In this document: positions 33,780 through 46,870 of the stretch, piece by piece
How the letters are laid out: each line of letters opens with the position of its first letter
Position numbering within the stretch: position 1 is the first letter of the stretch
NCBI GenBank assembly: GCA_009809945.1
Contig: WTPW01000409.1
Span: forward strand, 65,022 to 129,021
Length of the DNA stretch: 64,000 nt
Reading direction: 5' to 3'
From: Gigaspora margarita
Taxonomy: Eukaryota; Glomeromycota; Glomeromycetes; Diversisporales; Gigasporaceae
The notes under the pieces: generated by a model
What the model was told of the DNA's origin: nothing
The model's database searches: none
The model's input: only the letters and a program-made list of their open reading frames with translations
Made by a program: the position numbers and the translations under genes

Positions 33780-34640
33780 TAAACAAAAGAAATGAAAACA
33801 AATACTTATTACTTATTCTAAGTTCTGGTTCTTGTTCAAATTCAAGGCTGCAAATTTATTTTATATTTCAATGAAGCAAAAACAAAAAAAAGAAATTGTT
33901 AGTTTATATTCTAAAGAAAAAGAAATATAAAATAAGAAAATGAAGAATTGAAACACAATGCTTATCCAAAACTCCAGTTTGACACCCTGATCTAAATATT
34001 TAAGTTTTAATTTTATGTTTTACAAGCAAAAATCTATATAAGAAGAAATTGTTAATGTATATTTCAAAAAAAAACACTAGTTTTAGAATAAGAGAAAGAA
34101 ACTATTACTTAAATTTCTTGCCTGGATCTAAATCATCAGTGTAATATCATGTTCTAGCTACTCTAATAAAGTAAAGACTACAAAGAGAAGAAATTGTTTA
34201 ATTATAAGAAAAATAAATAAAATAAAAAAAGAAATAAGACTTATAATAAGAGAATAAAAACTAGAAGCCCAGTACTTACCAAAAATCCAGTTTGTCACCT
34301 TAGACCTAAACCCTCAAGTTCTAATTTTGCATTTTAGCAAAAAAAAATCTACAAAAGAATGAAATTATTAGTTTATATTAATAAAAACAAAAACAAATCT
34401 AGAACAAGAAAAAAAACTGTTATTTATAATTATGATTTCTTGTTCAGATTTAGATCTTCAAATACCTACTTCAAATTTAAGATCTCTATTATCAAGTTTC
34501 AAACAAACTGCTTCTTTTTCATGCTACCCCATAGCTCTTTTCCAATAATGCAAAGGTCTAAAAGTTTTAGTTTCTATTTCTAAAAAAGAAATTAACTTTG
34601 AATAAAAATTGAAAACTAGCACTCATCACTTGACCCAGTT
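33780..34640. repeat. Degenerate tandem repeat, period about 180 bp
   Basis: About five diverged units, each with 'ttctaattttgcatttt.ca..aaa.tct', 'gaaattgttagtttat' and a 'cttatccaaaactccagttt' stretch. The small frame at 34359-34583 is part of this repeat. Confidence 0.5.
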
Positions 34641-35578
34641 TTTAGTTTCTGCTTAAAATGAAATTGTATACTCTAAATAGTGCTACTGAGTCCTATATAA
34701 TAGTTGTACTATGTACTGTATTTTTTATTGTAATCATTTACAATATTTAAAATAAGAGATTGTTTCTCATTCAAACTACTATAAAAATTTACTATTAAAT
34801 GCCTATCATAATATATTATAAAATTTTAATCATTTTATACTCTTTATCTGTGATCTTCTATATTTTGCCGCATCTGTGTTGTAACACACCCTATAAGATC
34901 TGTGTAACATGAAATCAAACCAACCAAAATAGTCTGTTATTTTTTGTTAGTTAGGGTTAGGATGAGGTGAGAATAATCCATAGACGAGTAAAAGTGTTTT
35001 ATAGTATTCTTCTTAAATATTATACCTCTTTAATAATATTTCAATTAGATAGTTCTTCAGGAACCTCTGCTTCTCCACTTGTAATGCATGCTGGTTCTTT
35101 TATCTCTTTAATACTAATTAATAACAATAAGATTAGTTATAACTCTTATTGCTTGTACCTGTACATGCAATTGTAGTTCTGAGCTCTGCACAAGTTACTT
35201 TAAACTCATCAGCCCCAAAAGAAAAATTTAAAATTAATAATATTATTTTTTCTAGTATACCTCTGAATTATAAGCAAAAAATATACCTGTATCAAGTTCT
35301 AGTAATCTCCACTAGTTGCTTGTTATGTTCCCAAGTTCTTTGTTTCTTTAGAGAAAAACATAATAGAAAATTTTCTAGTCTATAATCTATCAGCTAATGA
35401 TATAAGTTGATCTTCCTATTTCTTGTATCACTGATAGTATTTTCTCTTCTTTATTCTATAAATCTAAATCTAATAATTTGGATAGTTCTGATGCAAAATA
35501 GTGCAAATATACTAAAATAATTCTTATACTAATACTAATATTAATAAAATATGAAGAAAACTTAAAATAAGAAAAGAG
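34641..35578. other. AT-rich intergenic DNA
   Basis: A single gttagttagggttagg stretch (34946-34964) is telomere-like. Frames at 34967-35176 and 35149-35385 lack motifs and are not called. Confidence 0.45.
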
Positions 35579-36490
35579 AGAGAGTGGCGAATTAGAAAAG
35601 TTGGCAAGTTGTCACTCTCAAGCTACAGGTCTATGGTTCAAATCCTACTGGCATGCTTTGAAAAATAGATCTGTGTTCTATTAACTGTTTTTCGTTAATC
35701 ATTTAGGTATATTACCTGTAGTCCTTGGTACACCATCTTGAATAGGAGCTTCTGGCACACAAAAAATCCAAGAAACCAAAGAAATAGAAACCCATTTGGC
35801 AATTTCCAAGTAAGAAGGTAGCAAAGATCTTTGACAGTGCTACCAAAGCTAAAATGAATCAGATGACAAAACTCTTGAGAAAGGGGTCTACCAACCTGGC
35901 CACTGGAGTCATACTAGAGAAAAAGAACCTATATTTCAGCAGTAGGTACCAAGAGAAGATAACCATATTAACCCTTCTGGGCTAACTGGTTTGGAAGTTT
36001 GTGGATCTAGTATAAGAACCAGTAGAATGGCAAGATGGGTGCTAGGATCAAAATGAATCTTGCAAGGGCAGAAGTAAGTAATGATAGCAATTTAGACTAA
36101 TCTCTAGACTGCAAGTAGTCCTTAGTAGATGCATAAGTTACCAAAGTGTAAGTAATATTTGTGTAGGACAGGAACTGCTCAACTAAGTGTTTATAAGGAT
36201 AAACAAGTCCTAAGGGATTATATCAGCATCTGGAACTAACCTTAACTGACTAATATAATGAAAGATTATATCAGTGATACAAGTAGAATTGGCAGGTGAA
36301 GCAGGGACCAGAGGGTTTAAATAGGCAATGACTGATATGTGGGTTGCAGGTATGGCAGCTAGTATGGAACCTTTGGATAGCTACTTAAATAGGAAACCAA
36401 AAGTTGCAGGTGTAGCCAGTTGTATCCTTATTAATATAACAAATATTAGGTACCCAAAGAGGTGCTCTTGATCTGTTTGCTTAAATAAAA
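35579..36490 (+). repeat. tRNA-Leu-headed dispersed element, copy B
   Basis: Head: A-box-like gtggcgaattagaaaagttgg, anticodon-like CTCAAGC (CAA, leucine) and a perfect B box ggttcaaatcc (35632-35642). The body shares many blocks in order with copy A (20626-27135), including catcttgaataggagct, gaaacccatttgg, gggcagaag and aggtatggcagctagt. About 0.9 kb. It has internal RNA polymerase III promoter boxes and no open frame. The head is not a functional tRNA, as the acceptor ends do not pair. Confidence 0.7.
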
Positions 36491-37726
36491 ACCTTTCTCC
36501 AAAATAGAAACTATAACACAAAAAAAAAAATAAGAAAAGAGAAAGTAAAACTTCTAATAATCTAATACTTATACAACCTGGCTAAAATTCTCTATTTTTA
36601 AGAAAAAAATACTAAAATCAACCCTTGCAGATATATTGCTATTAATGCTTTAAAAGAGAAAATTATGAATTGATTAATAATTTTTTTGATTACTATTATA
36701 AAGAGTAAATACAAAAAAAAGGGTATTAATAATTTGGGTAATCTAAAAAGGGCCCTGTGCCTCTGGCTTCAAGCATTCTTAAAATGATATTCAACTCACT
36801 TTGTGTAAGAAAGAGAAAAATTAGGATAACTAATTTAGTAGGCATTATATTAGTACCAAAAATGCTCTTTTGTTATTACAACTAACTAGCTTTACTTTCT
36901 TTTTATTATATTAAACTATATTTAAAGGCTTAATTCCTTCTCATCTTATTCAAGATCTTAGACCCTTCTACTTATTCTCAAAATTAGCTTTACAAATTAT
37001 AATATAAATTCTGCTTCAAATCTCTGAATTATCCTATGAACAATTGTGGAAGCTTTATTGTTTCCAATTTGCTTTATAGTAGAAAACCAATAATATTATT
37101 TATCCTTCTACTACTACTTCTAATATATTACCATCCAAAAAGCAACTATCTTTATATAGAACATTTTATATAGTTGTCCTTGTGGCCTACCTGATCAATT
37201 TTATATTAACCCAAATTCATGTTCACCTATTGGTACAGCTCTTAAGAAGATCAGTTCTTGAGCTATCTATTGGGTTAAATATACTATAAATTTTATTTTA
37301 ACTTTATCAAACTAGATGAGCCTTGACTACTCTAGTAGGTTTAAATCGCAGATAAATTAGTCTGGGCTTCAATACTTGCATGTAATTTAAATTTTGTATT
37401 TATACAAAGAAGTATACTCTATGTAGCAACTTTTCTAAATTACTAATAAAGATATAAGCAAGACCTTACCTTAATAGCAAAAAAAAAACTTATTTTACAA
37501 ATCGTAATTTAAATCTAATTAGATTTTAATTTAGGAATAAACAGATTAAATAAATAATTTAATTAATAAAATAAATAAAATAAATAAAAAAAAAGTAAAA
37601 AATAATAAGAAGCAAAAAGAAGTGAAAATAAAAAAATAAAAATAATAATAAATAAAAAATAAAGAATAAAAAAATAAAATAATAAATAAAAAATAAATAA
37701 ATGAATAAATAAAAAAATTGTCCTGC
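36491..37726. other. AT-rich intergenic DNA ending in an AAATA microsatellite
   Basis: No gene is seen. From 37560 the sequence is almost pure aaataaat repeat. The Phe/Leu-rich minus-strand frame 37563-37838 is translated microsatellite. Confidence 0.5.
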
Positions 37727-38234
37727 GGGTCGATAGCATAGTGGTTATGCTCCCAGAATGCAAATTGAAAGTTGCCAGTTCAATTCCCCCTAGAGGCGTA
37801 ATGGAAAAAACTAGCTGGTTAGAGAACTGAAACACCATGGGAAAACAGGAACCCAGGACGTCTACAGATAGACTTAACTAGGCAGTTGCCGTTATCAAAT
37901 CTGTGGCGGTGAAACAAAATGTGTTAGAGCCCAATTTGGAATAACTAAAGTCACAAGACGTATTGAGAGGCTGAAGTCTGAAAAAGATACTTCAAGAACT
38001 TGTTGCACCTGTATCTGAACTGCAACCATTTGTACCAATAATCGGCTGGCATGTTGATCCAAGTAGAGTTTGTTGGAAGGATAAGGTTCAGCGCTGCAGC
38101 CATACTTGGGCATCTATAGTAATAGACAGCTAGGTAATAGTCTAGCCAAAGTCTTTAATGTAATTTGTATGGCAGCCTTCGGGCAGCACTATAAAAGAAG
38201 TTAATAAAGCTAGTGCTAATGGTTGCTTAAGTTA
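37727..38234 (+). repeat. tRNA-derived SINE with A-rich tail
   Basis: The head gcgggtcgatagcatagtgg has an A box (tagcatagtggttatgc) and a B box (agttcaattcccc) 50 bp apart in tRNA spacing. It is followed by a GC-richer body of about 430 bp with no plus-strand frame. The 3' end runs into (aaata)n. It is embedded in AAATA sequence on both sides, which hides target duplications. GC content and sharp ends contrast strongly with the surroundings. Confidence 0.8.
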
Positions 38235-38757
38235 AAAAAAAATAAAAATAAAAATAAATAAAAAAATAAAATAAATAATAATAATAAAAATAAAATAAAA
38301 AAAAAATAAAAAAATTTAAAAAGAACTAAAAAAAATAACAAAAATGAAAAAAAAGAAAAATAAATAAATAAATAAATAAAATAAATAAAAAAAATTAAAA
38401 TTAATAAAAAAATAATATTTTTAAAAAATAAAATTTAAATATAATAGAATTCTAGTTATTTCTTATTATAGGAATAACTGGAAAAAAAATAATTAAAAAA
38501 AAAATCAAAAAATCAAAAACTTATTTAAAAAATAAATTAAAAAAAATTAAATTAAAAAAAAAGGTTAAAAAAAAAATCAAAAAAGGTTAAAAAAATTAAA
38601 AAAGTAAAAAAAATAAAATAAAAAAAAGTATTAAAAAATTTAAAAAAAAAAGATTAAAAGAAAAATCAAATTTTAAAAAAATTAAAAAAATTGTAACAAA
38701 ATAAATAATAAAAAAAAATTAAAAAAAAAGAATAAGGATATTATTTAAATATATAAG
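38235..38757. repeat. A-rich low-complexity tract
   Basis: About 520 bp of aaaaat/aaataa sequence following the SINE. Nothing else is seen. Confidence 0.85.
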
Positions 38758-38789
38758 GGGGCATCCACAAATAACGTTATGTACCCCTA

Positions 38790-39400
38790 CTAGGGGTCTT
38801 AGCTGGGTCAGGTCTGATCCAACCCGATCTGGGTCAGGCCCAACCTGGGTCAGGTTGGGTCAGATCAAACCAGAGTCGGGTCAGACCCAGATCAGAAAAA
38901 ACCTGGGTCGGGTCAGATCCAAGTCAGATTATTTTCAATGATTGCAAGTAGTCGCTACATAGTAAAGTCCAAATTTTACTATTTAAATCAATAAAATGTG
39001 CTTAAGTAAACTTGTTTGGAAGATCAAAATATATATACTTTGAAATCTTCATCCAAATTGAGAAATTTTTACTATTTAACTTTTAAATTTTACGTTCATT
39101 GAACATATTTTTTAAAAAGATTCTAATTTTTTTATTAAGCGTAAAAATTAAAAGTCAAATAATAAAAATTTCTCTGATTTGAATAAAAATTTTAGAGTAT
39201 AGGCATTTTGATCATTCAAACTAGTTTACTTAAGCAAATTTTATCGATTTAATAGTAAAATTTAGACTTTACTATGTAGCAACTATTATTGACCTGAGTT
39301 CAAACTGGGTTGGGTTGGGTTGGGTCAGACATGGGTCGGGTTTGACATGAGGTGGGTCAGACCCAAGTCGGGTTTGACATGAGATGAGTCAGACTATACA
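38790..39400. mobile_element. Foldback element with GGGTCAG-rich ends
   Basis: The outer parts (38795-38935, 39293-39395) are gggtcag/gggtcgg arrays. The inner parts are about 150-bp inverted arms (38945-39105 against 39125-39290) sharing gctacatagtaaagtc, cttaagtaaac and agaaatttttac. It resembles 31137-32125 in having GGGTC arrays at both ends. Ends and target duplication are not resolved. Confidence 0.7.
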
Positions 39401-39464
39401 TGCTGAAAAATAATAATTCAAAAGACAAAACCCGAATTATTTTTATATGAAGACGAAATTGAAT

Positions 39465-39550
39465 TACAGAACCTGAAATAGCTCCTAAAACCCAAAATAA
39501 ACCCCGAAACCCGAAATAAACCCCGAAATTCAAAGTAGACCCGAAATCAA
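39465..39550. repeat. Short cccgaaa minisatellite
   Basis: Four or five units of accccgaaacccgaaata type, the same unit as at 40405-40562. Confidence 0.7.
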
Positions 39551-39654
39551 AAAAAAAAATACAAGAAAACTAAAACAAAAACCAGTAATTATAGCAACTT
39601 TGATGATAAATCGTGATATTTATAATAAGTAGCATATGATCCGTTGCATTGCTC

Positions 39655-39895
39655 CGGAATTAAGCATTATTTTTTACAGCTAACTTTTGATTCCTCATGC
39701 TCCGTTTCATTAGCATTTTCCATATCAAGAGATTTTTGATGATCTAGAAAGCTTATAATCATTGTTTTGTCACCCAGTTCCACTTTGATGACAATCACAA
39801 GTAACCCAACTTTGCACTTCGTTGATAATTGAAAGGTGCCTTATTTTCAACCTCCTCAAGTTCAATCCTGTAAGTATATCTTTATTTATTAACTA
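39655..39895 (-). pseudogene. Possible decayed terminal exon
   Basis: On the minus strand, after a plausible acceptor (ttacag, about 39883), the sequence reads IELEEVENKAPFNYQR and, in a second frame, MIISFLDHQKSLDMENANE ending in TAA. Composition is protein-like but no family is recognised. Confidence 0.25.
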
Positions 39896-40404
39896 ATAAG
39901 CAAACTTCAAACTTTAATATATAAAAATCATATAGATGTACACTGTATAGATTTTAATACTCGACATTATATAGATATTATATCGTCTCTAATACTCGAC
40001 ATTATGCTAATATAAGAAGGTTTCATAGTTTTATACGTATATGCTCTTATTCTATTGTGCAAAAATATATATATAGTTAGTTCATATTTTATTATTAATT
40101 CATAACGTACTGTACATATATTTGCTTTGATTAAAAGATTCATTTATAATGATCTAAATGAAAGATTGTGCAAACTAACACTCTAACACACGTTACCCTT
40201 GTTGAAACGTTGCTTTTAACTTCGGTTTTTACGTTCAGACTTTGTAGTTTGGTGTTTCATACTTATTACTCTCATATATACTTGTAAAGAAGTTGTGTGA
40301 TTCAAAGGAAGCTAATATTGTTTGCACGAAAATGTACTGTGTAACATGTTTCTATTTTAGGCTGTTTAAACTAGTGATATTTATTATCTATTACATATTT
40401 GGGG

Positions 40405-40562
40405 ACATTTCGGGTTCCGAAACCTGAAATAGACCCTGAAACCCAAAATAGACCCCGAAACCTGAAATTGACCCCGAAACCTGAAATTGACCCCGAAACC
40501 CGAAATTGACCCTGAAACCTGAAATTGACCCCGAAACCCGAAATTGAACCCGAAACCCGAAA
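40405..40562. repeat. 19-bp minisatellite (gaccccgaaacccgaaatt)
   Basis: Eight or more units of (t)gaccccgaaacc(c/t)gaaat in tandem with single-base variants. Most variants are C/T. Confidence 0.85.
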
Positions 40563-41443
40563 TCAGTTGATTGGCTACTTTTTATGGCCTCGTGATTGGT
40601 CTATCACTGAAATTGAATAACATGTACTGTGTTATGATTGGACATTTGCGCAACATGTGATAATTGACCAATTAAAGTACATTATATTCATAATCTTACT
40701 TTAAAAGAATAAAGAAAAGAGTCTAAATATTTATATTTTTTAAATACTTATTACGCCTTTTACATCGAATTAATATAATATTTAAAGTAGTTTATTATAC
40801 CTAGAGCTCGTTATGATAAGACCCTTTACATATATACGCATATAAAGTTTTAACCACTTATTACTAACTCTATCCTCATGTATTAATGTTTTTTACACTT
40901 CAAAACCTTTGTCAACATAGTTTAGAAATCGCTTTATCTACTTATAAAAAAAATTTTGTACTGTTAATTTTTTTTCAATAACCTAGCTATATTTAATGCT
41001 TTAGCAATTACATATAGTTCTATAGTTACAGTATTTACAGTATACGTAGAAATTTCACCTTTTAAGTAAGGGACCTCTAGATGTGGGTTTATTTGGGATT
41101 ATTTTGAATAGTGACTCTTAGAAGATAGAGACAGGTTTAATTTTTATTGAAATGTTACATTCTTAAATGGGGGACGTCTAAAGCTGTGTCCAGTCACGTG
41201 TTTTTGATTTTTTTAATTAAAGTTAGGGTAAGAGTTAGGGCATTATCTTCATTTTCGTCTTTTAAGCTAAAAGTTCACCGGGAGTAAAATCTTTTTTGGG
41301 CTCTTTTGCACAATGAATATTGACACCAATAAATGGTTTTTGTGATGATTTTTTAAAGTGCATTAAGTTATTCGGGCAATTGATTTATATCAGCCAATCA
41401 GATAAATTTTCTCCTTTGACGTTTGAAGACTTACCTAGGTAGC
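40563..41443. other. Intergenic DNA
   Basis: No gene is seen. A short run, gttagggtaagagttaggg (about 41222-41240), is telomere-like. Confidence 0.45.
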
Positions 41444-41806
41444 TATCCCACAAAAAATTGTTTACCCCTAAAATTTTGGCCAATCAAAATTTATGATCAG
41501 GTGTAACGTGATAGTCAAAACAAATGTTTTATTTTTCTAAGTAAAAAGTGGCGTATAAAACTAAAAATGCGTTATAGTGGGGTTAGGGTGAGAACAGCGC
41601 AGGGTTAGAATGCTCTATTAGTAAAATTTCACGAGGAACATTTTTAATTATGCCGCAGAAGGTGATTTCCTAATTAAAAATTAAAGCTATTTGTGTTTTT
41701 TGTAAAAAGGTGGCTTCGTTTCGAATTTTACATTACACCTGATCCTGAAATTCGATTGGCCAATATTACAGGGGTGAACAATTTTTTGCAGGAGAGCAAG
41801 GGGCAT
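41444..41806. mobile_element. MITE with about 70-bp inverted arms
   Basis: Arms share gcaaaaaattgttcacccct (right) / cacaaaaaattgtttacccct, then tggccaatc and ggatcaggtgtaa. A fragment of the same arm (ttacaccagatccttaattgg) recurs near 63234. Ends are approximate. Confidence 0.65.
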
Positions 41807-42128
41807 TACATTAGAAACACTACAAAAAGCCACTTAGCCTAATAAAAGCAAATTTTGCGAGAGAGCATATGAACTGAACTCAAATAAGCATAAACCATTT
41901 AACCTAATCTAGTGCTGCAAGCTGGCTTAGCTGGCCCAGCTGGTCCAGCCACGGCTTAAATTGTTGCATCACAACCGCAATAAATATTTCATAAACAAGC
42001 TTTTGTAGTGATCTTTTTTGCATTAACTAAATTAATAAATGCTCTTTATAGTCACGCATTAAATAATAATAAATCTATCCCAAGAGTACCCAGAAAATTT
42101 ATCCTAGATGCCACAAAGAAATGCACGG

Positions 42129-43148
42129 TGAGAAGGTGTAAACCGATAATGGTTTGGTTAAACTATACACCTAACTAAACAAACTAACTAAAATACTATC
42201 TACTAAGTGCTCAAGACTCTTAAACCTTGAATTGGCAGGCAGAAAGAGGCGTTGAAGATTTGGTCCAGGTCTCAAGGTTTGGAAAGTCTTGGTAGGGCGA
42301 TATCAGTAATAATCTATTAGTCGATCCTAGCTGCGGCATATGGGATATGAATATGAATATCAGCTTGCAATCGGCGAGTTGCTTTCACAGGGTTCACGTG
42401 ATGATACGGTATCTGGCTTTCAGGTTCCAATTATAGTGTTAATTTGGATATCGGTCCGATATCAGTATCACAGAATCAGATTGTTCGATAAATGAGGCAC
42501 ACAAGTATTGTCGAATTGACTAACAATGGATCAAGGTAACAATAAAAGGTTTTTCTATAAGGGTATCAAGGAAACTATTCTACATTAACTCTTCTACTCG
42601 AATTTCGAAGGTTACTTCTCAAAAAACAACAAGGTTTTTATAATAACAACAGGGATATCGGAAGCATATTCGGGACAATATGAGCGAAACTTAGAAGGGT
42701 TACTACTTCTACTATTATGATTTCGAAGTATTAAAACTCAACTAAGTTGTTGACTCGTAATGAGTTGTCTTTATTTCAAGATGACAGGGACATTGCTTTT
42801 ATACTTTTTGCATGACTAAGTATGATACAGGTTTTATAGCGGGACTATTGTCGAACTGACAGATCTGACCGATTGTTGAACTAACAGATCTGACTGATTG
42901 CCGAACTGACAGATCTGACCGATTGGCGAACTGACAGTTCTGACCAATTGTCGAACTGACAGATCTGGTAGAGATATTTGCAAATTTACAAGTCTATTCT
43001 TAAAATAAAGTACTAACATATATAGATACATAACAAATACTAATACTAACGATAAACAAAATAAATGAAGTAATACTAATAATAAATAGATAATAATAAA
43101 ATAATAATAAAAAAAAAAAGAAAACTACAGGGGCGGGAGCCCTTCACA
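42129..43148 (-). repeat. Downstream (3') LTR of the Gypsy fossil
   Basis: About 1,020 bp, paired with 50428-51445. Contains five copies of a 20-bp unit near 42848-42968 and an A-rich AATAAT segment close to its outer end. Confidence 0.95.
42848..42968. repeat. About 24-bp tandem repeat within the LTR
   Basis: Five copies of gaactgacagatctgaccga-type units. The same array stands at 51149-51268 in the other LTR. Confidence 0.9.
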
Positions 43149-43279
43149 ATTCTCTCACCCTTATACACGAGTACCACAAGTGTATATTACCACAATAGGG
43201 AATGATATTCAGCATCAGTTAAGCGGTGAACCCTTGCTAAGGGGGTGTAGGTGGTGCGGTATACTTGCTCCACTCCATA

Positions 43280-44884
43280 TCATTCAAAAATATAGTAGAT
43301 TCGGAGTGCAGTCCCACTATAGTAACGTGAGATCATCCCCTGGATGCTGCGGCATTGGCTTCCAGACTTGATATCCAGAATGGAACCTAGGTAGTAGGCG
43401 TATGCGAGGCTCTTGATTCGGTCCTCCCTTCTACGAGCTCGCATCAAGTGGTAATAGGTGGCAGTAATTCTTTCCACATTCTTTTGATTATTGGTAAAAG
43501 GACATGGCGCGGGGGTTACATCAATTGGTTCAAAGACATTTTGGTCGAGTTGGATGTGTTGTACTAGAGAGATGTTACCCATTTTGTTTCGAATAATGTT
43601 TTTAAAGGTTTGGACTTGGGCTTTTTATATTTTTCGCTCATAATAAGGTTTCAATAGACTTTTGTTTAGGGGCGATGCAAGCACTTTTCCGCTTAGCTCT
43701 CATAGTTTATACGCCCCATTTTTAGGGGTAGCATGAATGTAATATGGNCCNTTCCATTTGGGTGTTAATTTATGGCTATNAGTGCCTAATTTCCTAGCAT
43801 CAAGCACAAGAACTTTTTNACNNATTTCAAAGTCANGAGTGGCTTTGATCTGCCTATCATGCCNCTCCTTTTGTTTTTGTTGNTCCTTACTAATTTGATG
43901 TAATGCATTATTTCAGGCTGTAGGTAGATCATGGTCGATCTCATACAACCTTTGTATAATTGTTCCATTTAATATATCCTCAGATTCACTTGGGTGTAAG
44001 GGTAGATAGGCCTGTTGACCATATACTAGAAAAAATGGAGTTTCCTTGGTTGTAGCCTGCTTCGCAGTATGGTAGGCAAATAGAGTTGATAGTATTAGCA
44101 GGTCCCAATCCGTCACATTATCAATTAATTTAGCTATTGATTTGCACAGTATTTTATTGAAATGCTCTACCAGCCTGTTGGTTTGTGGATGATAGGAGGT
44201 GGAGCAGTGGTGTTTAGTGCTCACAGCCGCAAGAAGTTTATCTATAATACGGTTATTAAAATGTGATCCTTGATCAGACAATAAAATGCTTGGACACCCG
44301 TGCCAGCATATTATGTCTTCATAGATGAATTCGGCCACTACCTGTGCATTGGCTCTGGGGATTGCATGAGCCTCCGGCCATTTAGTCATATAGTCGGTAG
44401 CTACTACAATATATCTATTGGACCGTGGTGTAATGGGCAAAGGTCCTACGATATCAATTCTGACCCAGTGAAATGGGGCCTGCACAGGTATCGGGTGTAA
44501 AGGTTCCTTCAACTTCCTGCTCTCATGTCGTTGACATTTCTCACACGTTTTGACATATTCATGAATATCATGGTACATTTGAAGCCAATAATAATAATCT
44601 TTAATTTTATTAAACGTAATGTCCTTTCCGAAATGGCCTCCCAACAGGTGATCATGTGCTAAGGCGAGTATCGGTCCTACTTCTTCTTCCGGTACAACTT
44701 TGAGCAAATTGTTCCTTTGTCTTTTATTTTTCTTATATAAACCACCATTTTTGGTTTGGAAGAACTTGCTTTGCTTCTCTAGGTTCTTTCGTTGCTGATT
44801 ATTAAATGCGGTGGATATTGATAGTGCTGAAGGTATATTTTTAAAGCGGAATATTGCTGAGGCTCCATTATTTAGGCTTCCCAA
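43280..44884 (-). pseudogene. Gypsy integrase region (fossil)
   Basis: The segment from 44884 to 43913 carries a zinc-binding HHCC region (HLLGGHFGKD..CEKCQRHE), the DDE core (WVRIDIVGPLP, LLSDQGSHFNNRI, HPQTNRLVEHFN) and downstream sequence with TKETPFFLVYGQQAYLPLHP. The C-terminal tail runs to about 43280 and includes uncertain bases. Part of the LTR fossil. Confidence 0.9.
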
Positions 44885-46160
44885 ATGAATGCTTTATGTT
44901 CGTTTTCTTTGGGTCGATTTCTTGCCAGGATACCGACAACCTGGACTGGATTGAGTTTTATGTCGGGTTTAGGTATCGTTTTAACTTTTTCTGTAATTGT
45001 CCTTCAGCTGATTTTTCTTCTGACTTTCAGATTCGGATTTGCGATAGGTCTTTCGATCAGCAATTCTGGTACACATGATTTGTAAAATAATTTCGATTGG
45101 TCGATCAGTGCTTGAATTTTGGATTGATCACATGTGGCATAGATTATTGAATCGAATCAGGTGATTATCCTTGTTGTGTCTTTCTTTTCCTTGTATGGCA
45201 GGTAATTGTTCAATACTTAAAGTAAGTGATGCTGATTTAAATGATAACCAGCTTATACCCAAGCCTCTTACACTTGTATTATTCCTTTTAATCTATTCCT
45301 CGGGCCTTATTGGTATTTGAAATATGTTTTCTTGCCAACCCGTTTCTGCTTGTATAATAGAAAAAATCATATAGCGATCATACAATAGCCTTCAATAGAC
45401 TTTTAGTGCTCAATGATTTTCTTCTGTGTTTGTTCAGTGGAATATGAGTCATACGTGCTTCTTTGTAACAGGACACCGAAAACCTGGATTGGATTCGATT
45501 TTACTGTCGGATTTAAAGTATATTTCTCTAGTTTTCCTGGTTCGTCTTTTTCAATGCCAATTCCTTCGTTATAGCAAACACCAACTTGAAGCATTCCATG
45601 AGCTTCACCTATTTAGCAGATTTTAAAAATATTCGAATGCTTTACGTTCATTCTTTCAACTCCATAGAAACATCCACCTTGTGGATATCTTCTTAGATAC
45701 TTCTTCTGACTCTTCTCATGAGCCTGCGACATGTGCGGTATATTTTAAAAATTTGATCCAATTTCTGGATAAATTTTTTTTTGAAGTGATGCTGGAAGCC
45801 ATATCGGTAGTTCGAGGGTACATAGGTAGCTTGCCTTTTACTGACATATGGGCAAGGTTTACTTTCAGTTGGCCACATTTTTCTCTCTAATTGTTCTTAG
45901 GTTTTTGTTACTGAGTTCGGTCTGACCTCCTATTGCCAGATTTGCTTTGGTAAGTATCGATTTGGTTTGGCTACTATTTTTTTCTTAATTCTACTTATAG
46001 CTTTTCTAATAAATTGTTTGTTTTTGGTAGATAATACTTTCTTTTTTAGATAGAGCCCCTCTACTTGCTCTATCTTATCCCGATCATCCATACTCTATTA
46101 TCGGGTCTGTTTTAGTTTTTTTTTTTTTTTTTTTTTTGTTTTCCCGTATCTGGTTCCTCA
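44885..46160 (-). other. Spacer with internal repeats in the Gypsy fossil
   Basis: Between the RNase H and integrase regions. At least two diverged repeats contain ctggattggattcgatttta-like sequence (44940, 45480). No domain is recognised. Confidence 0.5.
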
Positions 46161-46164
46161 CTTT

Positions 46165-46870
46165 CTACATACTATCATAGGTCTCCCAATCAGTGTATTT
46201 ATCAAAAGGTTGTGCCCATTCATCAGGGTCGATATTCATGTTGGGGCACAAGTCGGCACTAGTGCTGCAATCCCAATTGGCTTGATTCCAGGTGAAGGAA
46301 GAATTCTCCCAGGGAGCAGCTTCGTGATCAATTTCTTCCTCAAATTCCAAACCCGTAATTGAATCTCTCCACTAAGGTAAGTCAATGAGGTAGACTTCAT
46401 CTATATCCATGGGCTGTGAACTATGGTAGATAGGTAGGTTGGACTTTCGTTCAAATAGTAACCTCCTTATCTTGCCCAGGTTACTTTCTCCCATAATTCA
46501 TAGGCCAACTGCGTAGTAATTCTTCCTGGAACCGGTCTCATGCTCTTTGGAAATTGGCAAGTTCCCATTCATATTCTTCGCTTGAGTGCCCGGAGTCATC
46601 CCCTTCATAATCTTCATAGGAGTATTCAGTATCACTTACTTCGTCATCACTTCCTGCTTCCCAATTCATCCATTTAGGTTGATTGGTCCATCCAGTCACT
46701 TGCATTTCGTCATCTAAGTCTTCTGTAAAATATTCTTGGGCAATTGCCTCGAAGACTTCTACTTCATCCTTGTGATTGGGTTTGTTTTCGGCATTCTCCA
46801 TATCTGCTGCTTTTTGGTAGAAGTTAACTACCTTGTTCTTAACTCCTTTTTGTGGAAATTCTTCCACCAT
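46165..46870 (-). pseudogene. Acidic linker region of Gypsy pol (fossil)
   Basis: Strongly acidic sequence (DDEVSDTEYSYEDYEGDD) between RNase H and integrase, a place where related elements have a variable linker. No catalytic motif. Confidence 0.55.

Noticed and set aside
34967-35385. Two overlapping short frames
   Set aside because: No motif, splice support or compositional signal; ordinary chance frames in AT-rich DNA.
35585-35660. Functional tRNA-Leu gene
   Set aside because: A and B boxes are present but acceptor ends do not pair and the sequence continues as a dispersed repeat; better read as a tRNA-derived repeat head.
37563-37838. 91-codon minus-strand membrane-protein-like frame
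   Set aside because: Translated AAATA microsatellite plus the antisense SINE head.
42848-42968. Possible CRISPR-like array
   Set aside because: Units are directly adjacent with no unique spacers, lie in an LTR, and the genome is eukaryotic.
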